From Actinomycetes bacterium (GTDB lineage Bacteria > Actinomycetota > Acidimicrobiia > Acidimicrobiales > Acidimicrobiaceae): a stretch of 21,540 nt of DNA. Positions 1 through 9,526 of the stretch are shown here, in pieces. The notes below the pieces were generated by a model, which saw only the letters and a program-made list of their open reading frames with translations, had not been told where the DNA came from and made no database searches. Position numbers and translations under genes: made by a program. The stretch spans positions 1 to 21,540 of the forward strand of contig JAKASN010000001.1 of NCBI GenBank assembly GCA_021819025.1. The letters run 5' to 3'. The stretch's first letter is position 1, and each line of letters starts with the position of its first letter.

Positions 1-2
1 GA

Positions 3-554
3 TCTGTCGTGAGGTTTCGTCGTCATCCCAATGCGATTATCCGAGAGGAGATTTCAGACTTCTTTGGCGGTGACGAATTCCTGCAAGACTTCCAAGACGG
101 CAAGTCGAGCGATAACCTCGCTTCGGTATTCATGGCAAACCTACGTCGCCTCAGTCAATTTAAGTACTCTCGGTCTTTCAAGATGGTCAATCAGCGGGGA
201 AAGGACAACTTTTTGATCTTTGCAACCCAACACCCGAAAGGGTTGGAAGCAATAAAAGATGCCATGTGGAAAGTTGACCCGACTCGTGGCAAGCGCTTTT
301 CCGACATCGAAAATGACCCCTTGTTCGCTGGCGTGCCTGATTTCAGGGGCTTCGTGGATGGGGTCGTCGTTAGGTTTCAGGGTCAGGAAGTCACTATTAC
401 ACAAATTGAAGACTTTGTTCTCGAGGACACCGACTTCCGCAGCAGCGATCTGAGGGGCCAGGTGCTTCGACCGCTCGAACGACGAGGTGCGATCTCGGTC
501 AACCGTCCTGGTAGAACAGGCTTCCCGGTCGGAACGACTGTCCGGTTTCTCTAG
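3..554 (+). CDS. tcmP: Three-Cys-motif partner protein TcmP, C-terminal part
   Basis: This is the C-terminal part of a TcmP-family protein, cut by the left edge; the frame is open to the first base. A GTG at position 9 is the first possible internal start, but nothing shows that it is used, and TcmP proteins are normally longer than the 181 residues visible from there. Recognisable elements are the stretch [20 protein letters not shown], the following [19 protein letters not shown], and a C-terminal winged-helix-like region (about the last 60 residues, [20 protein letters not shown] and then a 'LERRGAI' turn). The family is defined by occurring next to three-Cys DUF5131 proteins, and such a gene follows directly on the opposite strand, which strongly supports the call. 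The biochemical role of TcmP is not established. The gene stops at TAG 552-554, inside a CTAG shared with the convergent neighbour. Confidence 0.85.
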   Translation, partial: SVVRFRRHPNAIIREEISDFFGGDEFLQDFQDGKSSDNLASVFMANLRRLSQFKYSRSFKMVNQRGKDNFLIFATQHPKGLEAIKDAMWKVDPTRGKRFSDIENDPLFAGVPDFRGFVDGVVVRFQGQEVTITQIEDFVLEDTDFRSSDLRGQVLRPLERRGAISVNRPGRTGFPVGTTVRFL

Positions 555-1300
555 CCGTGGATTCCGGCCCTGGCTTTGGGTAGTTCGCTCCATGTGGCGC
601 CATCTAGAATTCGGCCATTTTGCTTTGGCGTTCTGCCGCCCCATTGCTTGAAGAAGAACGCGGTATTCGTCTCGGCGCAACGATCCCGGACCACTCTCAC
701 CCAAATAGGATCAATTGGCCTCGCACCGATGCCCGACTCTCCACCAACGATGACCCAATCGATCCTATCCAGATCGAGTTCCACTGGACCCAGGAGAGGC
801 TCCACTGAGAGAAAGCGTACCGCTGCCGGGACTTCCTTTAGGTGCCGTGTGCGAAATGCATACTTCTGATTCTCGACCGAGACACCCATCCACACGTTGC
901 TCGGCCATTCCAATTGGTCGGCGATCGCTCGGAGGCGATGTGATCGCTTTGTGAGAACTTGGTATTGATGTTGTGGTGTTGCTTTCATCACGTCAAAGAC
1001 ACGCCGTATGAAGTCTTCGGGAACTCGCTCATGGAAGAGGTCGCTCATGGAATTGACGAACACCGTCTTCGGTGCATGCCAGGTAAATGGAAGGTCGAGG
1101 GTATCAGGATGCACCGTCACGTCGAAGCCTGGTCCGCTGGTTCGAGGATCGCCGTCGTTTTGATATTTTGGCTGTCCCATTGCCTTTAGCCTCTTGGCCA
1201 GCGTCATCGCATAGCAGTGATCACATCCGGGGGAGGTGCGGTCGCAGCCCGTTGTCGGGTTCCAGGTCACCTCGGTCCATTCGATTGCTGTCGCAGCCAT
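551..1300 (-). CDS. DUF5131 (phage Gp37/Gp68-like) three-Cys protein
   Basis: Protein of 249 aa in the DUF5131/phage Gp37-Gp68 family, which resembles radical-SAM or photoproduct-lyase-like folds; the reaction is unknown. Near the N-terminus lies the motif WNPTTGC-x6-C-x2-C-Y (Cys19, Cys26, Cys29), the three-cysteine signature likely to hold an Fe-S cluster or metal. Other family landmarks are [11 protein letters not shown], 'QVLTKR', 'GVSVEN', '[10 protein letters not shown]', 'VIVGGESG' and a C-terminal FFFKQWGG. I chose the ATG at 1300 because AGAGGAG lies 6 nt upstream of it; an in-frame ATG at 1327 would add nine residues (MSDYTEETS) but has no Shine-Dalgarno. On the minus strand a TATTAT at 1353-1348 could be a -10 box, without a clear -35. 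The gene is convergent with tcmP, its usual genomic partner, and shares the CTAG stop with it. Confidence 0.9.
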   Translation of the reverse strand: MAATAIEWTEVTWNPTTGCDRTSPGCDHCYAMTLAKRLKAMGQPKYQNDGDPRTSGPGFDVTVHPDTLDLPFTWHAPKTVFVNSMSDLFHERVPEDFIRRVFDVMKATPQHQYQVLTKRSHRLRAIADQLEWPSNVWMGVSVENQKYAFRTRHLKEVPAAVRFLSVEPLLGPVELDLDRIDWVIVGGESGIGARPIDPIWVRVVRDRCAETNTAFFFKQWGGRTPKQNGRILDGATWSELPKARAGIHG

Positions 1301-1725
1301 ACTCGTCTCCTCTGTGTAGTCACTCATATCGGAAGACTAAAGCGGCCATAATACGCCTTCAGAAAAGCGGTATTCGGCACACAACGCCCCGAGGGTATCT
1401 TATCTAGCGTCTGCGACACCAAGACGGGCGATGCCGAATACATATCAGTCAGGCATCCACGCAACTCTTGTCTCTAGCTCGAGTCAAAAAATGTGGGGAC
1501 TATGTCCTCTGATGGGCCTGTCGTCGGTCGGCATCTCGCATAATGCGGATGCTCCTGAAGGCCCGCCCACCATCGCGCCATCGATGGAATCCCTGACCGA
1601 CAAGTTGCGTAACGGACTGTGTACAAATTCGGTTGCAGCGTAGCGGCGGTCCATTCCCAATCGGGGCATGCCTCTGCGGTCACATTCGCCCACGCTGTCG
1701 CATCCGTGGAGTAATCTGACTAGTT
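1301..1725. other. Divergent intergenic region, no gene supported
   Basis: This 425-bp gap separates the DUF5131 gene (minus) from the methyltransferase gene (plus), so it should hold both promoters. Open frames here (for example 1431-1643 plus and 1484-1819 minus) have no good ribosome site and no recognisable protein motif. It contains a perfect 10-bp palindrome CCATCGATGG at 1578-1587, which could be an operator half-site pair or chance. No convincing -35/-10 pair was found upstream of 1726. Confidence 0.6.
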
Positions 1726-4700
1726 GTGGCAACTCCGCTAAGTAATCTCCAACCAGCAAAAACCGTCCAGTGGTCTCCATCTGGCCCAGTTTCCGCCCAA
1801 GTGTCAGGCACCCGTGCACTTTTCGGCAGCGACCCCTACGGCCAACCGATGCAGATACTGCTCGGGCGCCTGAACCCGAGTTCTTCGCCTACTAAGGAGC
1901 TCTTCGCTGGGCTGTATAGCCAATTCAGGGGAAAGCTGACCGTTCCCCTGGCGGTAGTGCTGCAGGACGCTAAGGAACAGGTGTGGATCTTTGGTCCAAA
2001 TTCGGAAGGGTCTGTAGTCGGGCCGATCTCGACCAGCCAAGCCGAGCGGATCCTGCAGGCGGCGCTCGATGAGCCCCTCGGACAGGCCGCCACCAATCTG
2101 CTGGTCAAATACTTTGAGTCGCTCTCCGCCTCGGCAATGCCCGGCGTCACCAATACTGGGCTTTTCGCCTCGCATTACCTTAGAACCTCAGCGTCTGATC
2201 GCCCTGATTGGCCAACAAAGTCCCAAGAGGCCGATGCAATACTGCCAAAACGTGGGGAATCGCTCATCAAGGGCCTCGGATTCACGACCTCCCAGGAGGG
2301 AACCTCAGCGTTGATTCTAAAGAACGGCGCCAACGCCAATCGCGCCGTGGCAGTTCTACTGGAGGAGACCGAGTCCTTCAATCAATCCTCGAAGCGATTG
2401 GTCGACTCTCCGGTATCGTTTGGCCTCGCATTAGCACAGGCACGCGAGATTCCCTGGCTCATCGCAATTCGCCGATCACAGATTCGCCTCTATTCGGCTA
2501 GACCGAATGAAGGTGTCGGCCGTAAGGGGCAATCGGAGACCTACTTCGAAGTCGACATGGCAGTGGTCGACGATAATTTCAAGGCGCTGGTGCCGCTGAT
2601 CTTTTCCGCTTCCGCACTCAGCCCAGCGGGAAGCACCGAGGAGATCCTCACCGAAAGCTCCAAGTTCGCCGTCTCCCTTGGTGCCCGGCTACGCAATCGA
2701 ATCTACGACCGGGTAATACCGCAGCTATCGGTCGCGGTAGCATCCGCGATGCTGGATCGCGGCAACGCTCTTGATATCCACGGGCTCGATGTCGCCTATG
2801 GTGCTACCTTGCGGATCCTCTTCCGCCTTCTCTTTCAGGCCTATGGCGAGGATCGAGCCCTCTTGCCATATGGCAAGAATTCGGTCTATGACCGCCATGC
2901 GCTAAAGACTATCGCCAAGGAGCTAGCGAATGACTCCAACGCGAGCTTTGATGCGAACTCGGACTCCTACTGGAGGGACATCACCAACGTCTGGACGGTA
3001 ATCGACAAAGGCGACAATAGCTGGGGCGTACCGCCCTATGACGGCGGACTCTTTTCGACCGAAGACGAGGAGGGCCAGCTTCTCGCTGCGATCTCGATTG
3101 ACAACTCCGTCTTTGCGAGTTGTCTGAGGGCTCTGCTTGTCGATGAAACCGAAGACCATGCTGTCGGGCCGGTTGATTTCAGATCCCTGAGCGTGAGAGA
3201 GTTCGGAACGATCTACGAAGGATTGCTGGAAAGCTCGCTCTCGCTTGCCGAAGTTGACTTGACCCTGGATAAGAACGAAACCTGGGTGCCAGCCAAAGAT
3301 GGCGATCAGGTAAAAGCTCAATCAGGCCAACCGTACTTTCATAATGCATCGGGTGCGCGCAAGGCAACGGGTTCTTATTTCACACCGTCGTTTTTGGTGG
3401 ATCACCTCATCGAGCATTCTCTACAACCCGCGCTCGATAACCACCTCGCTCGAGTGCTCAAAGCCCTCGAAGCAGGGGATGAACCCAAAGCCGCGAGGAT
3501 CTTCTTTGATTTCCGGGTAGCAGATCTCGCCATGGGATCGGGACATTTCCTCATCTCTGCCATTGATCACATCGAGGCTGGGATGAACGCCTTTCTGGTT
3601 GGGCACCCGATCGCACAGGTTGAAAACGAACTGCAAGCCTTAGCGGATTCTTCCAAAGAGGCGCTTGGGGACTTTTCTCCGAACGTGGAACTCGAACGCT
3701 CTTCCTTGTTGCGTCGCCAGATCGCCAGGCGTTGCATATACGGGCTCGACATCAACCGCATTGCGGTGGAATTGTCGCGCGTTGCCATCTGGATTCACAC
3801 CTTCGTGCCCGGACTTGCCATGTCATCTCTTGATCACGGGCTGGTCCATGGCAATTCACTCACCGGGATCGGAACCATCGACGAGGCCCTCGCCGAGCTC
3901 GATCCGGGAACCAAGAAGTACAAGGGCAGCCTGTTTCGCGATGCGATCGAGAATCTGCTCGAGAAGTCGGCATCACTTTTGGCCGATGTCGCGGCGTCAT
4001 CTGAAGCTACCGCATCCGAAGTTCACGAAGCGAACCTCAAAGTCGCCAAGGCCAAGGTCGAGTCTTCCTACATCCGCGAACTCTTTGACGTGGCTCTGGG
4101 GATTCGACTTGGTTATGTGAGACGAGGCACCAGCTTCGATCCTGAATCGATAAAGAAGTACACCTCGGATCCACAGATCAGAGATCTGATTCAAAAACTG
4201 CGGCCAGCGCACATGGCGTACCTCTTTCCGGAAGTCTTCGTCAGGGAGCGCCCCGGATTTGATGTGCTGGTGGGCAATCCGCCGTGGGAAAAGATCAAGG
4301 TGGAAGAAGAAGGCTGGTGGGGACTTCGCTATGCGCGCCTGCGGTCACTTTCGCAAATCGAGAAGAACAGAGTCCTCAAGGAGCTTCGTGCGACGCGATT
4401 CGATCTGGAGGCCGAGTACCAGGCAGATATCAAGAGCACGGATTTTATCCGCTCGGTAATTTCCAAGGGCCCGTACCCGGGCATAGGTTCGGGAGACATC
4501 GACCTGTATCAGGCCTTCGCCTGGCGCAACTATCAGCTCCTACGCACTGGCGGTTACTTCGGCCTGGTACTGCACCGTGGAGCGCTAGCAGGTTCGGGGA
4601 CCAAGATCTGGCGTGAGGAAATTCTCGATCATGCGAGTTTTACTTCGGTGAATCTGCTCACGAATTCGCGGAAGTGGGTATTCGCGGACGTTCACGGGCA

Positions 4701-5745
4701 GTACAACGTAGGTTTGGTTTGCGTCTCCAAGCAAAAGTCCGAGAAGGTGCTCTTCAACGGCCCATTCACGTCGAAACAGGCGTTCTTTGAGGGGCGCGAG
4801 TTGTTTGCGCGCATCGACTCTGGGACCTTCAAGTCTTGGACCTCCACGAGTGCGTTCCCCTGGGTGCCTAATGAGCAGTGCCTGGAAGTGTTTCTGCAGA
4901 TGCGAAAGCACCCTAGATTCGACGCAAAGGAGGGGTTCGAGTTCCGGCCGGTGCGAGAACTCGATACCTCTATCAACAAGGACCTCTACGACTTCGATCT
5001 GGCGAATCCCAGCGGAGACGTGCGGGTGCTAACGGGAGGCTCGTTCGGAATTTGGAATCCGGATTTCGGTCCTCCATATGCGTTCGCGCATTCCGCTGAG
5101 GTATTTCCGTTCCTCGAGAACAAGCTGGTAAATCAGCGCAATAACAAGCGCTCTGCGTTTTACGGCTTGACCGATCAACAACTCACCCCGCGGCCCTGGC
5201 AAAGACCTCGAATTGCATTCCGAAACGTGACGAACTCAACTAATACCCGTACTGTCATCGCGTGCCTTCTACCGGCGGACATAGTCACGGTCGAGCCGAG
5301 CCCATTCTTCTTGCGGACCACAGGAACGAACAGGGACGATGCGTACTTGCTTGGAATCTTGGGATCTCGGATACTCGACTGGTACGCACGTAGATTCGTG
5401 GAGTTACACCTGACTTTCGAAATTCTCAACCCCATGCCAATCCCGCGCCCGGCACCCGAGGATCCATTGCGCATTCGAGTCATCGAAATAGCTGGCCGCC
5501 TCGCGGCTGTCGACGGGAGATATTCGGATTGGGCGAGCCAGGTTGGGGTTGAAGTTGGATCGGTCACCAACGCTGCCGAAAAAGCTGATCTCATCGCAGA
5601 GCTCGATGCTGTCGTTGCGCATCTCTACGGCCTGACCGAGAAGCAGTTGGTTCACGTCTTTGAGACGTTTCACGTGGGGTGGAAATACCAAGATCGCTTG
5701 GATGCAACGCTGGTTCATTTTGCCAAGTGGGCAGCTACGCGGTGA
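1726..5745 (+). CDS. Eco57I-type adenine-specific DNA methyltransferase
   Basis: Large (1339 aa) N6-adenine DNA methyltransferase, probably the modification arm of a restriction-like system. Residues about 1-330 form an N-terminal region like that of large type IIG enzymes (WLIAIRRSQIRLYS, then 'YFEVDM'); where a nuclease E-x-K might be expected I see only VLLEETESFN, so nuclease activity is doubtful. The methyltransferase core has GSYFTP (549-554), AdoMet motif I VADLAMGSGHFL (598-609), 'GLDINRIAVELSRVAIW', and catalytic motif IV NPPW (851-854). The C-terminal third (TPRPWQRPRIAFRNVT and beyond) is typical of target-recognition regions. GTG 1726 is the first start after an in-frame TGA at 1717-1719; the only Shine-Dalgarno-like GGAG lies 14 nt away, so a later start (for example ATG 1849) remains possible. 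Its TGA overlaps the next gene's GTG, indicating coupled translation with the nuclease-helicase. DISARM DrmMI is a comparable family, but drmA and drmB are absent here. Confidence 0.9.
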   Translation: MATPLSNLQPAKTVQWSPSGPVSAQVSGTRALFGSDPYGQPMQILLGRLNPSSSPTKELFAGLYSQFRGKLTVPLAVVLQDAKEQVWIFGPNSEGSVVGPISTSQAERILQAALDEPLGQAATNLLVKYFESLSASAMPGVTNTGLFASHYLRTSASDRPDWPTKSQEADAILPKRGESLIKGLGFTTSQEGTSALILKNGANANRAVAVLLEETESFNQSSKRLVDSPVSFGLALAQAREIPWLIAIRRSQIRLYSARPNEGVGRKGQSETYFEVDMAVVDDNFKALVPLIFSASALSPAGSTEEILTESSKFAVSLGARLRNRIYDRVIPQLSVAVASAMLDRGNALDIHGLDVAYGATLRILFRLLFQAYGEDRALLPYGKNSVYDRHALKTIAKELANDSNASFDANSDSYWRDITNVWTVIDKGDNSWGVPPYDGGLFSTEDEEGQLLAAISIDNSVFASCLRALLVDETEDHAVGPVDFRSLSVREFGTIYEGLLESSLSLAEVDLTLDKNETWVPAKDGDQVKAQSGQPYFHNASGARKATGSYFTPSFLVDHLIEHSLQPALDNHLARVLKALEAGDEPKAARIFFDFRVADLAMGSGHFLISAIDHIEAGMNAFLVGHPIAQVENELQALADSSKEALGDFSPNVELERSSLLRRQIARRCIYGLDINRIAVELSRVAIWIHTFVPGLAMSSLDHGLVHGNSLTGIGTIDEALAELDPGTKKYKGSLFRDAIENLLEKSASLLADVAASSEATASEVHEANLKVAKAKVESSYIRELFDVALGIRLGYVRRGTSFDPESIKKYTSDPQIRDLIQKLRPAHMAYLFPEVFVRERPGFDVLVGNPPWEKIKVEEEGWWGLRYARLRSLSQIEKNRVLKELRATRFDLEAEYQADIKSTDFIRSVISKGPYPGIGSGDIDLYQAFAWRNYQLLRTGGYFGLVLHRGALAGSGTKIWREEILDHASFTSVNLLTNSRKWVFADVHGQYNVGLVCVSKQKSEKVLFNGPFTSKQAFFEGRELFARIDSGTFKSWTSTSAFPWVPNEQCLEVFLQMRKHPRFDAKEGFEFRPVRELDTSINKDLYDFDLANPSGDVRVLTGGSFGIWNPDFGPPYAFAHSAEVFPFLENKLVNQRNNKRSAFYGLTDQQLTPRPWQRPRIAFRNVTNSTNTRTVIACLLPADIVTVEPSPFFLRTTGTNRDDAYLLGILGSRILDWYARRFVELHLTFEILNPMPIPRPAPEDPLRIRVIEIAGRLAAVDGRYSDWASQVGVEVGSVTNAAEKADLIAELDAVVAHLYGLTEKQLVHVFETFHVGWKYQDRLDATLVHFAKWAATR

Positions 5746-8700
5746 ATCAGTTTGACCCCAGCGCAAATGAGCAGCGGTTCCCGCCCGTCTTTGCTACCAA
5801 TAACCCCGAGACCAAGGAAACCGTAGCTGAAAAGATTCGCCTTCTCATCAAAGGGTCGCTGAGCGGTCTCGCCGTCGCGCCAAACATGGCAATCGCATCG
5901 GCCTATATCAACCCCGCCGGCTTTGCACTCATCGCCGATCAACTGGAGCGTATCCCCCGGGTCCGCCTGCTGCTTGGCGCCGAACCCGAGAGCGGGGCTA
6001 CCAAAGACGGCTCGGCGGACTATCTCGCGGATCCCACATGGTTGTCAAAAGTTCTTGTCCTACATGAGGAGTGGCTAAAGGCCGAACGCGACCTCACCGG
6101 CTTTTCCAAGACCAACGACCAAAATGCCCGCCGGATGCTGAATTGGCTCTTATCCAGGGACGAGGCTGGAGGATCACGGGTCGAAGTGCGGCGCTATGCG
6201 AAGGGCTTTCTACATGGCAAAGCGTTCATTATCGACCACTCCAACTACTCGGCCCTGCTCGCTGGGTCCTCCAACTTTACCTTCGCTGGGTTATCGCTCA
6301 ATCGAGAGCTGAATCTTGGATATCCAAATACCGGTGAGACCTATCGGGTGCAGCGCTGGTTCGACGATCTCTGGGAAGAATCGGAATCATATGACCTCGC
6401 GGGTCTCTACCAAGACCGCTGGGAACCGCACAGCCCTTGGATGATCTTCATGCGGATGCTGTATGAACTCTACGGGGATAGCGAAGACGACCAGAAGGTC
6501 GAAGCGGGACTGCCCCTCACCAAGTTCCAGCGAGATGGCGTAGCGAGAATGCTGCGCCTTATCAACGAGAACGGCGGGGTTCTGGTGGCCGATGAGGTGG
6601 GACTCGGCAAGACCTATCTCGCTGGCGAAGTGATCCGCCGTGCAGTGGAGGTGGATCGACAAAAGGCGCTGATAGTTTGTCCGGCGGCGCTCAAGAGAAC
6701 CGTTTGGGACAAGTTCCTCGACAAATATGGGTTTTCCCGCCGAGCTAAAGCGATCTCGTTTGACCAGCTCCGTCTCAGCTACGACCAGGATGAAGCATTT
6801 CGTGCCGAACTGGATGATTACGCACTCGTTGTGATCGACGAAGCCCACAACTTGAGAAACCCCAATACCTCCAGAGCTGGGGTGGTCAATGCTCTTCTCG
6901 GTGGGCGTCACTCCAAGCGGGTGGTACTGCTTACCGCGACTCCGGTCAACAACTCGCTGATGGACCTCTATAGCCTCATCTCCTATTTCATCAAGAACGA
7001 CGGCAATTTCGCCCACGTCGGAATCCCATCGATCCGCGAGTACATCAAGTCAGCCCAGGCGCTCGATCCCGACAGCCTCTCCCCCCAGCACCTCTTTGAC
7101 CTTATGGACCAAGTGGCAGTAAGGCGCACCCGGCGATTCGTCAAGAAGAACTACGCCGGGGATCGGATCGAATTGCCCTCGGGCAAGGTGGAGACGATAA
7201 CCTTTCCCAAGCCGGTAGTGGAGCGGATCGACTATGAGTTAGACGAGCAAGGCACCGAGTTATTGGATGCGGTATTGCGTGCCATCAGCGTTGACGAAAA
7301 CGATCCCTTGGTAGTTGATTTTGCCCATCGGCACTACCGGGCTGACAAGCTGCTTTTAGCCAGATATACCGCGAGCGCATACCTCAGATCTGGCGACCTA
7401 GAGCTATTTCAGCTGAAGAACTCGGGACTGTTGCGCTCAGCTCTTCTCAAGCGCCTGGAGAGCAGCCCGATCGCACTAGCCAAGACCTTCAATACCATGA
7501 TTGCGTCGCACAACACTTTCTTGGATGCGTTAGAACATGGACTCGTGCTGGCTGGCGAGGCACTGAGCGAATGGACCTCATCTGGGGATGAAGATCTTGA
7601 TGTCTTTATCGCGGCATTGGATGAAAAAGCCCAAACCCAAGTCCAGCGAGCCGAGAACTTTCACGCTGACGAACTCGCTCAAGACGTACGCGCCGATCTC
7701 GAGCTTCTCATGATCCTGCGGGATCTGGCGCATAAAGTAGCTGAAACCTCCGACAACAAAGCCGCCCGGCTCATCGAGGAACTGAGAAGGATCGCAGATC
7801 TGGCCTCCAGAGTGGATCAATCGGGCTTGTCGGAGTCGAGCAGGAGAAAGACCATCGTCTTTTCCAGCTTTGCCGATACCGTAATCAACCTTCAAGCCCG
7901 CGTTGAACAAGCGATCAACGACGCTACTTCTGATGACCCGCTTTCTAAGTTCCGTGGGAGGATCGGCAGACCGGTATATGGCGCCCAAGGGGGAACCGAC
8001 CAGGAACAGCGCGCCAGCGAGATTGAGCACTTTGCCCCCGAAACCGCTGGGAACTTGAGCGACAGCGGAAAGCCGCTATCTGATGATCTTTATGATCTCC
8101 TTTTTGCCACCGACGTTCTTTCCGAAGGCGTCAACCTCCAGCAGGCGGGGCGGATGATCAACTACGACCTCCCCTGGAACCCGATGCGCCTGGTCCAGCG
8201 AAGTGGGCGAATCGATCGTATCGGATCAAAGCACAGCTACATCCATATCGGGTGCTTCTTCCCCTCTGATCACTTGAATGAGATACTGCGTTTGGAAGAG
8301 ATTCTGATGCGAAAGCTCGCCTATGCCGATGCGGCGATCGGATCCAGTACCGTTCTTCCCGGACAGCGACACAAGTCAGATATGGTTCTCATCGATACCC
8401 GTGAACAGATCGAGGCTTTGGCGCGCCAGGAATCCGATCTATTTGACTTTGACGGGGATCCCGGTGCGCTCTCCGGCGAGGAGTACCGTCGGAGACTGGA
8501 AAAGGCCCTGGAGGATCCGACTTACAAACGCCGCGTTGTCTCGCTTCCCTATGGATCAGGGAGCGGATTTATCTCCAACAGCGCTACTGGGAATGGCTTT
8601 GTCTTTTGCGTCAAGATGGGCAGTCACCCCAAACCCTGGTTTCGTTGGGTGCCTGTGGATGAGAACTGGAACACTATCTACGCCCCCGACGGGGTAAATC

Positions 8701-9191
8701 TCCGACCTCAAGTTGAGGGCGATATTCTCACCTGCCTTATCAATGCCGACCCTCTCGTTGAGTCCACGGAGCGCTATCTCCCAGCGGAGATCTACGACAA
8801 AGCATTTGCCGCCTGGGATGTGGCGTCGTCCGATGCGCACTCGACTTGGCAGTACTTGACGAACCCCAACAATCTCGCACCGGAAATTGAAAAGGCATTC
8901 CGCGATGCAGTGGATCTGGTGCGTTTTTACGGCGACTTCCTCGGACCGGCCCCTCAAGGGGAGCTGGCGGCGAAGTTGGGAGGGCGCTGGGGCCCGGAAG
9001 TGAAACGAGCGGTACGGGAGATTCTCAGCGGCGATACCTTGAGCAATCGCGACAAGGTAGAAGGTCTGCTAAGGGTCGCCAAGGATTTCGGCCTCGAGAT
9101 TCCACGGCTACCCGAGCCACTTGATGCAATCGCAACCGACGAGGTGCGGCTGGTGGCCTGGGTGGCGGTCAAACGCAGAGAAGTACGTTGA
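5742..9191 (+). CDS. PLD nuclease-SNF2 helicase fusion, restriction partner
   Basis: Protein of 1149 aa that probably cuts or translocates unmodified DNA, as partner of the upstream methyltransferase. The N-terminus is a phospholipase-D-like domain with a single HKD motif (H158-x-K160-x4-D165) followed by GSSN (175-178); one HKD per chain implies a dimer, as in other bacterial PLD nucleases. An SNF2/RapA-type helicase follows: Walker A DEVGLGKT (284-291), DEAH (366-369), LLTATPVNN, and the C-terminal lobe with ATDVLSEGVNLQ, 'YDLPWNPMRLVQRSGRIDRI' and QRSGRIDRIG (819-828). The last 250 residues are unassigned. I chose GTG 5742 because it overlaps the previous stop as GTGA, a classic coupling arrangement; the frame is open upstream to GTG 5679, which would add 21 residues overlapping the methyltransferase. 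The domain pair matches the known 'PLDc_N Snf2-like' class and is reminiscent of DISARM DrmD, though the PLD fusion differs. Confidence 0.9.
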   Translation: MNQFDPSANEQRFPPVFATNNPETKETVAEKIRLLIKGSLSGLAVAPNMAIASAYINPAGFALIADQLERIPRVRLLLGAEPESGATKDGSADYLADPTWLSKVLVLHEEWLKAERDLTGFSKTNDQNARRMLNWLLSRDEAGGSRVEVRRYAKGFLHGKAFIIDHSNYSALLAGSSNFTFAGLSLNRELNLGYPNTGETYRVQRWFDDLWEESESYDLAGLYQDRWEPHSPWMIFMRMLYELYGDSEDDQKVEAGLPLTKFQRDGVARMLRLINENGGVLVADEVGLGKTYLAGEVIRRAVEVDRQKALIVCPAALKRTVWDKFLDKYGFSRRAKAISFDQLRLSYDQDEAFRAELDDYALVVIDEAHNLRNPNTSRAGVVNALLGGRHSKRVVLLTATPVNNSLMDLYSLISYFIKNDGNFAHVGIPSIREYIKSAQALDPDSLSPQHLFDLMDQVAVRRTRRFVKKNYAGDRIELPSGKVETITFPKPVVERIDYELDEQGTELLDAVLRAISVDENDPLVVDFAHRHYRADKLLLARYTASAYLRSGDLELFQLKNSGLLRSALLKRLESSPIALAKTFNTMIASHNTFLDALEHGLVLAGEALSEWTSSGDEDLDVFIAALDEKAQTQVQRAENFHADELAQDVRADLELLMILRDLAHKVAETSDNKAARLIEELRRIADLASRVDQSGLSESSRRKTIVFSSFADTVINLQARVEQAINDATSDDPLSKFRGRIGRPVYGAQGGTDQEQRASEIEHFAPETAGNLSDSGKPLSDDLYDLLFATDVLSEGVNLQQAGRMINYDLPWNPMRLVQRSGRIDRIGSKHSYIHIGCFFPSDHLNEILRLEEILMRKLAYADAAIGSSTVLPGQRHKSDMVLIDTREQIEALARQESDLFDFDGDPGALSGEEYRRRLEKALEDPTYKRRVVSLPYGSGSGFISNSATGNGFVFCVKMGSHPKPWFRWVPVDENWNTIYAPDGVNLRPQVEGDILTCLINADPLVESTERYLPAEIYDKAFAAWDVASSDAHSTWQYLTNPNNLAPEIEKAFRDAVDLVRFYGDFLGPAPQGELAAKLGGRWGPEVKRAVREILSGDTLSNRDKVEGLLRVAKDFGLEIPRLPEPLDAIATDEVRLVAWVAVKRREVR

Positions 9192-9526
9192 TGTGCGAAG
9201 GCAAAAAGAAGCGTTGACGGTGGTGGTAAAAAGTAGCGAAGCATTCGTTTTGTCCGGTCGTGGCCATCCAGCAATCCGCGCTGGGTTGATCGAGCCCGCC
9301 TGCATTCGCAGAAAGCAGTGGCGAAGGTGAGACCGGCTACAGTTCGCCAAGAAAATCGTGCAACTCGACGGACCTACGAAAAGCAATGGGCACGCGATGT
9401 TATCTTCAACAACAAGTAGATCGCTGCTTATTCGTCACACAAAATGGCGGCAGTCTTTGCCAGAAGCGCCGCTAGGCAGTAGCCGATGAGCGTCTGGCGA
9501 AGAAACAAACTCGGGAAGGAGTTGAC
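9192..9526. other. Intergenic region between two defence modules
   Basis: This 335-bp gap probably carries the promoter of the OLD-type gene. One open stretch without a good start runs from about 9236 to the TAG at 9417-9419 and ends in TYEKQWARDVIFNNK; it looks protein-like but is too short to assign and could be a remnant. A weak 4-bp hairpin with a T4 tail (CGAA-GCA-TTCG-TTTT, 9237-9251) could end the upstream transcript. A TTGACG at 9214-9219 lacks a matching -10. Confidence 0.5.

Noticed and set aside
1726..9191. Calling the methyltransferase-helicase pair DISARM
   Set aside because: DrmA, DrmB and a separate DrmC are not in the window, and the PLD domain is fused to the helicase, so only a resemblance is claimed.
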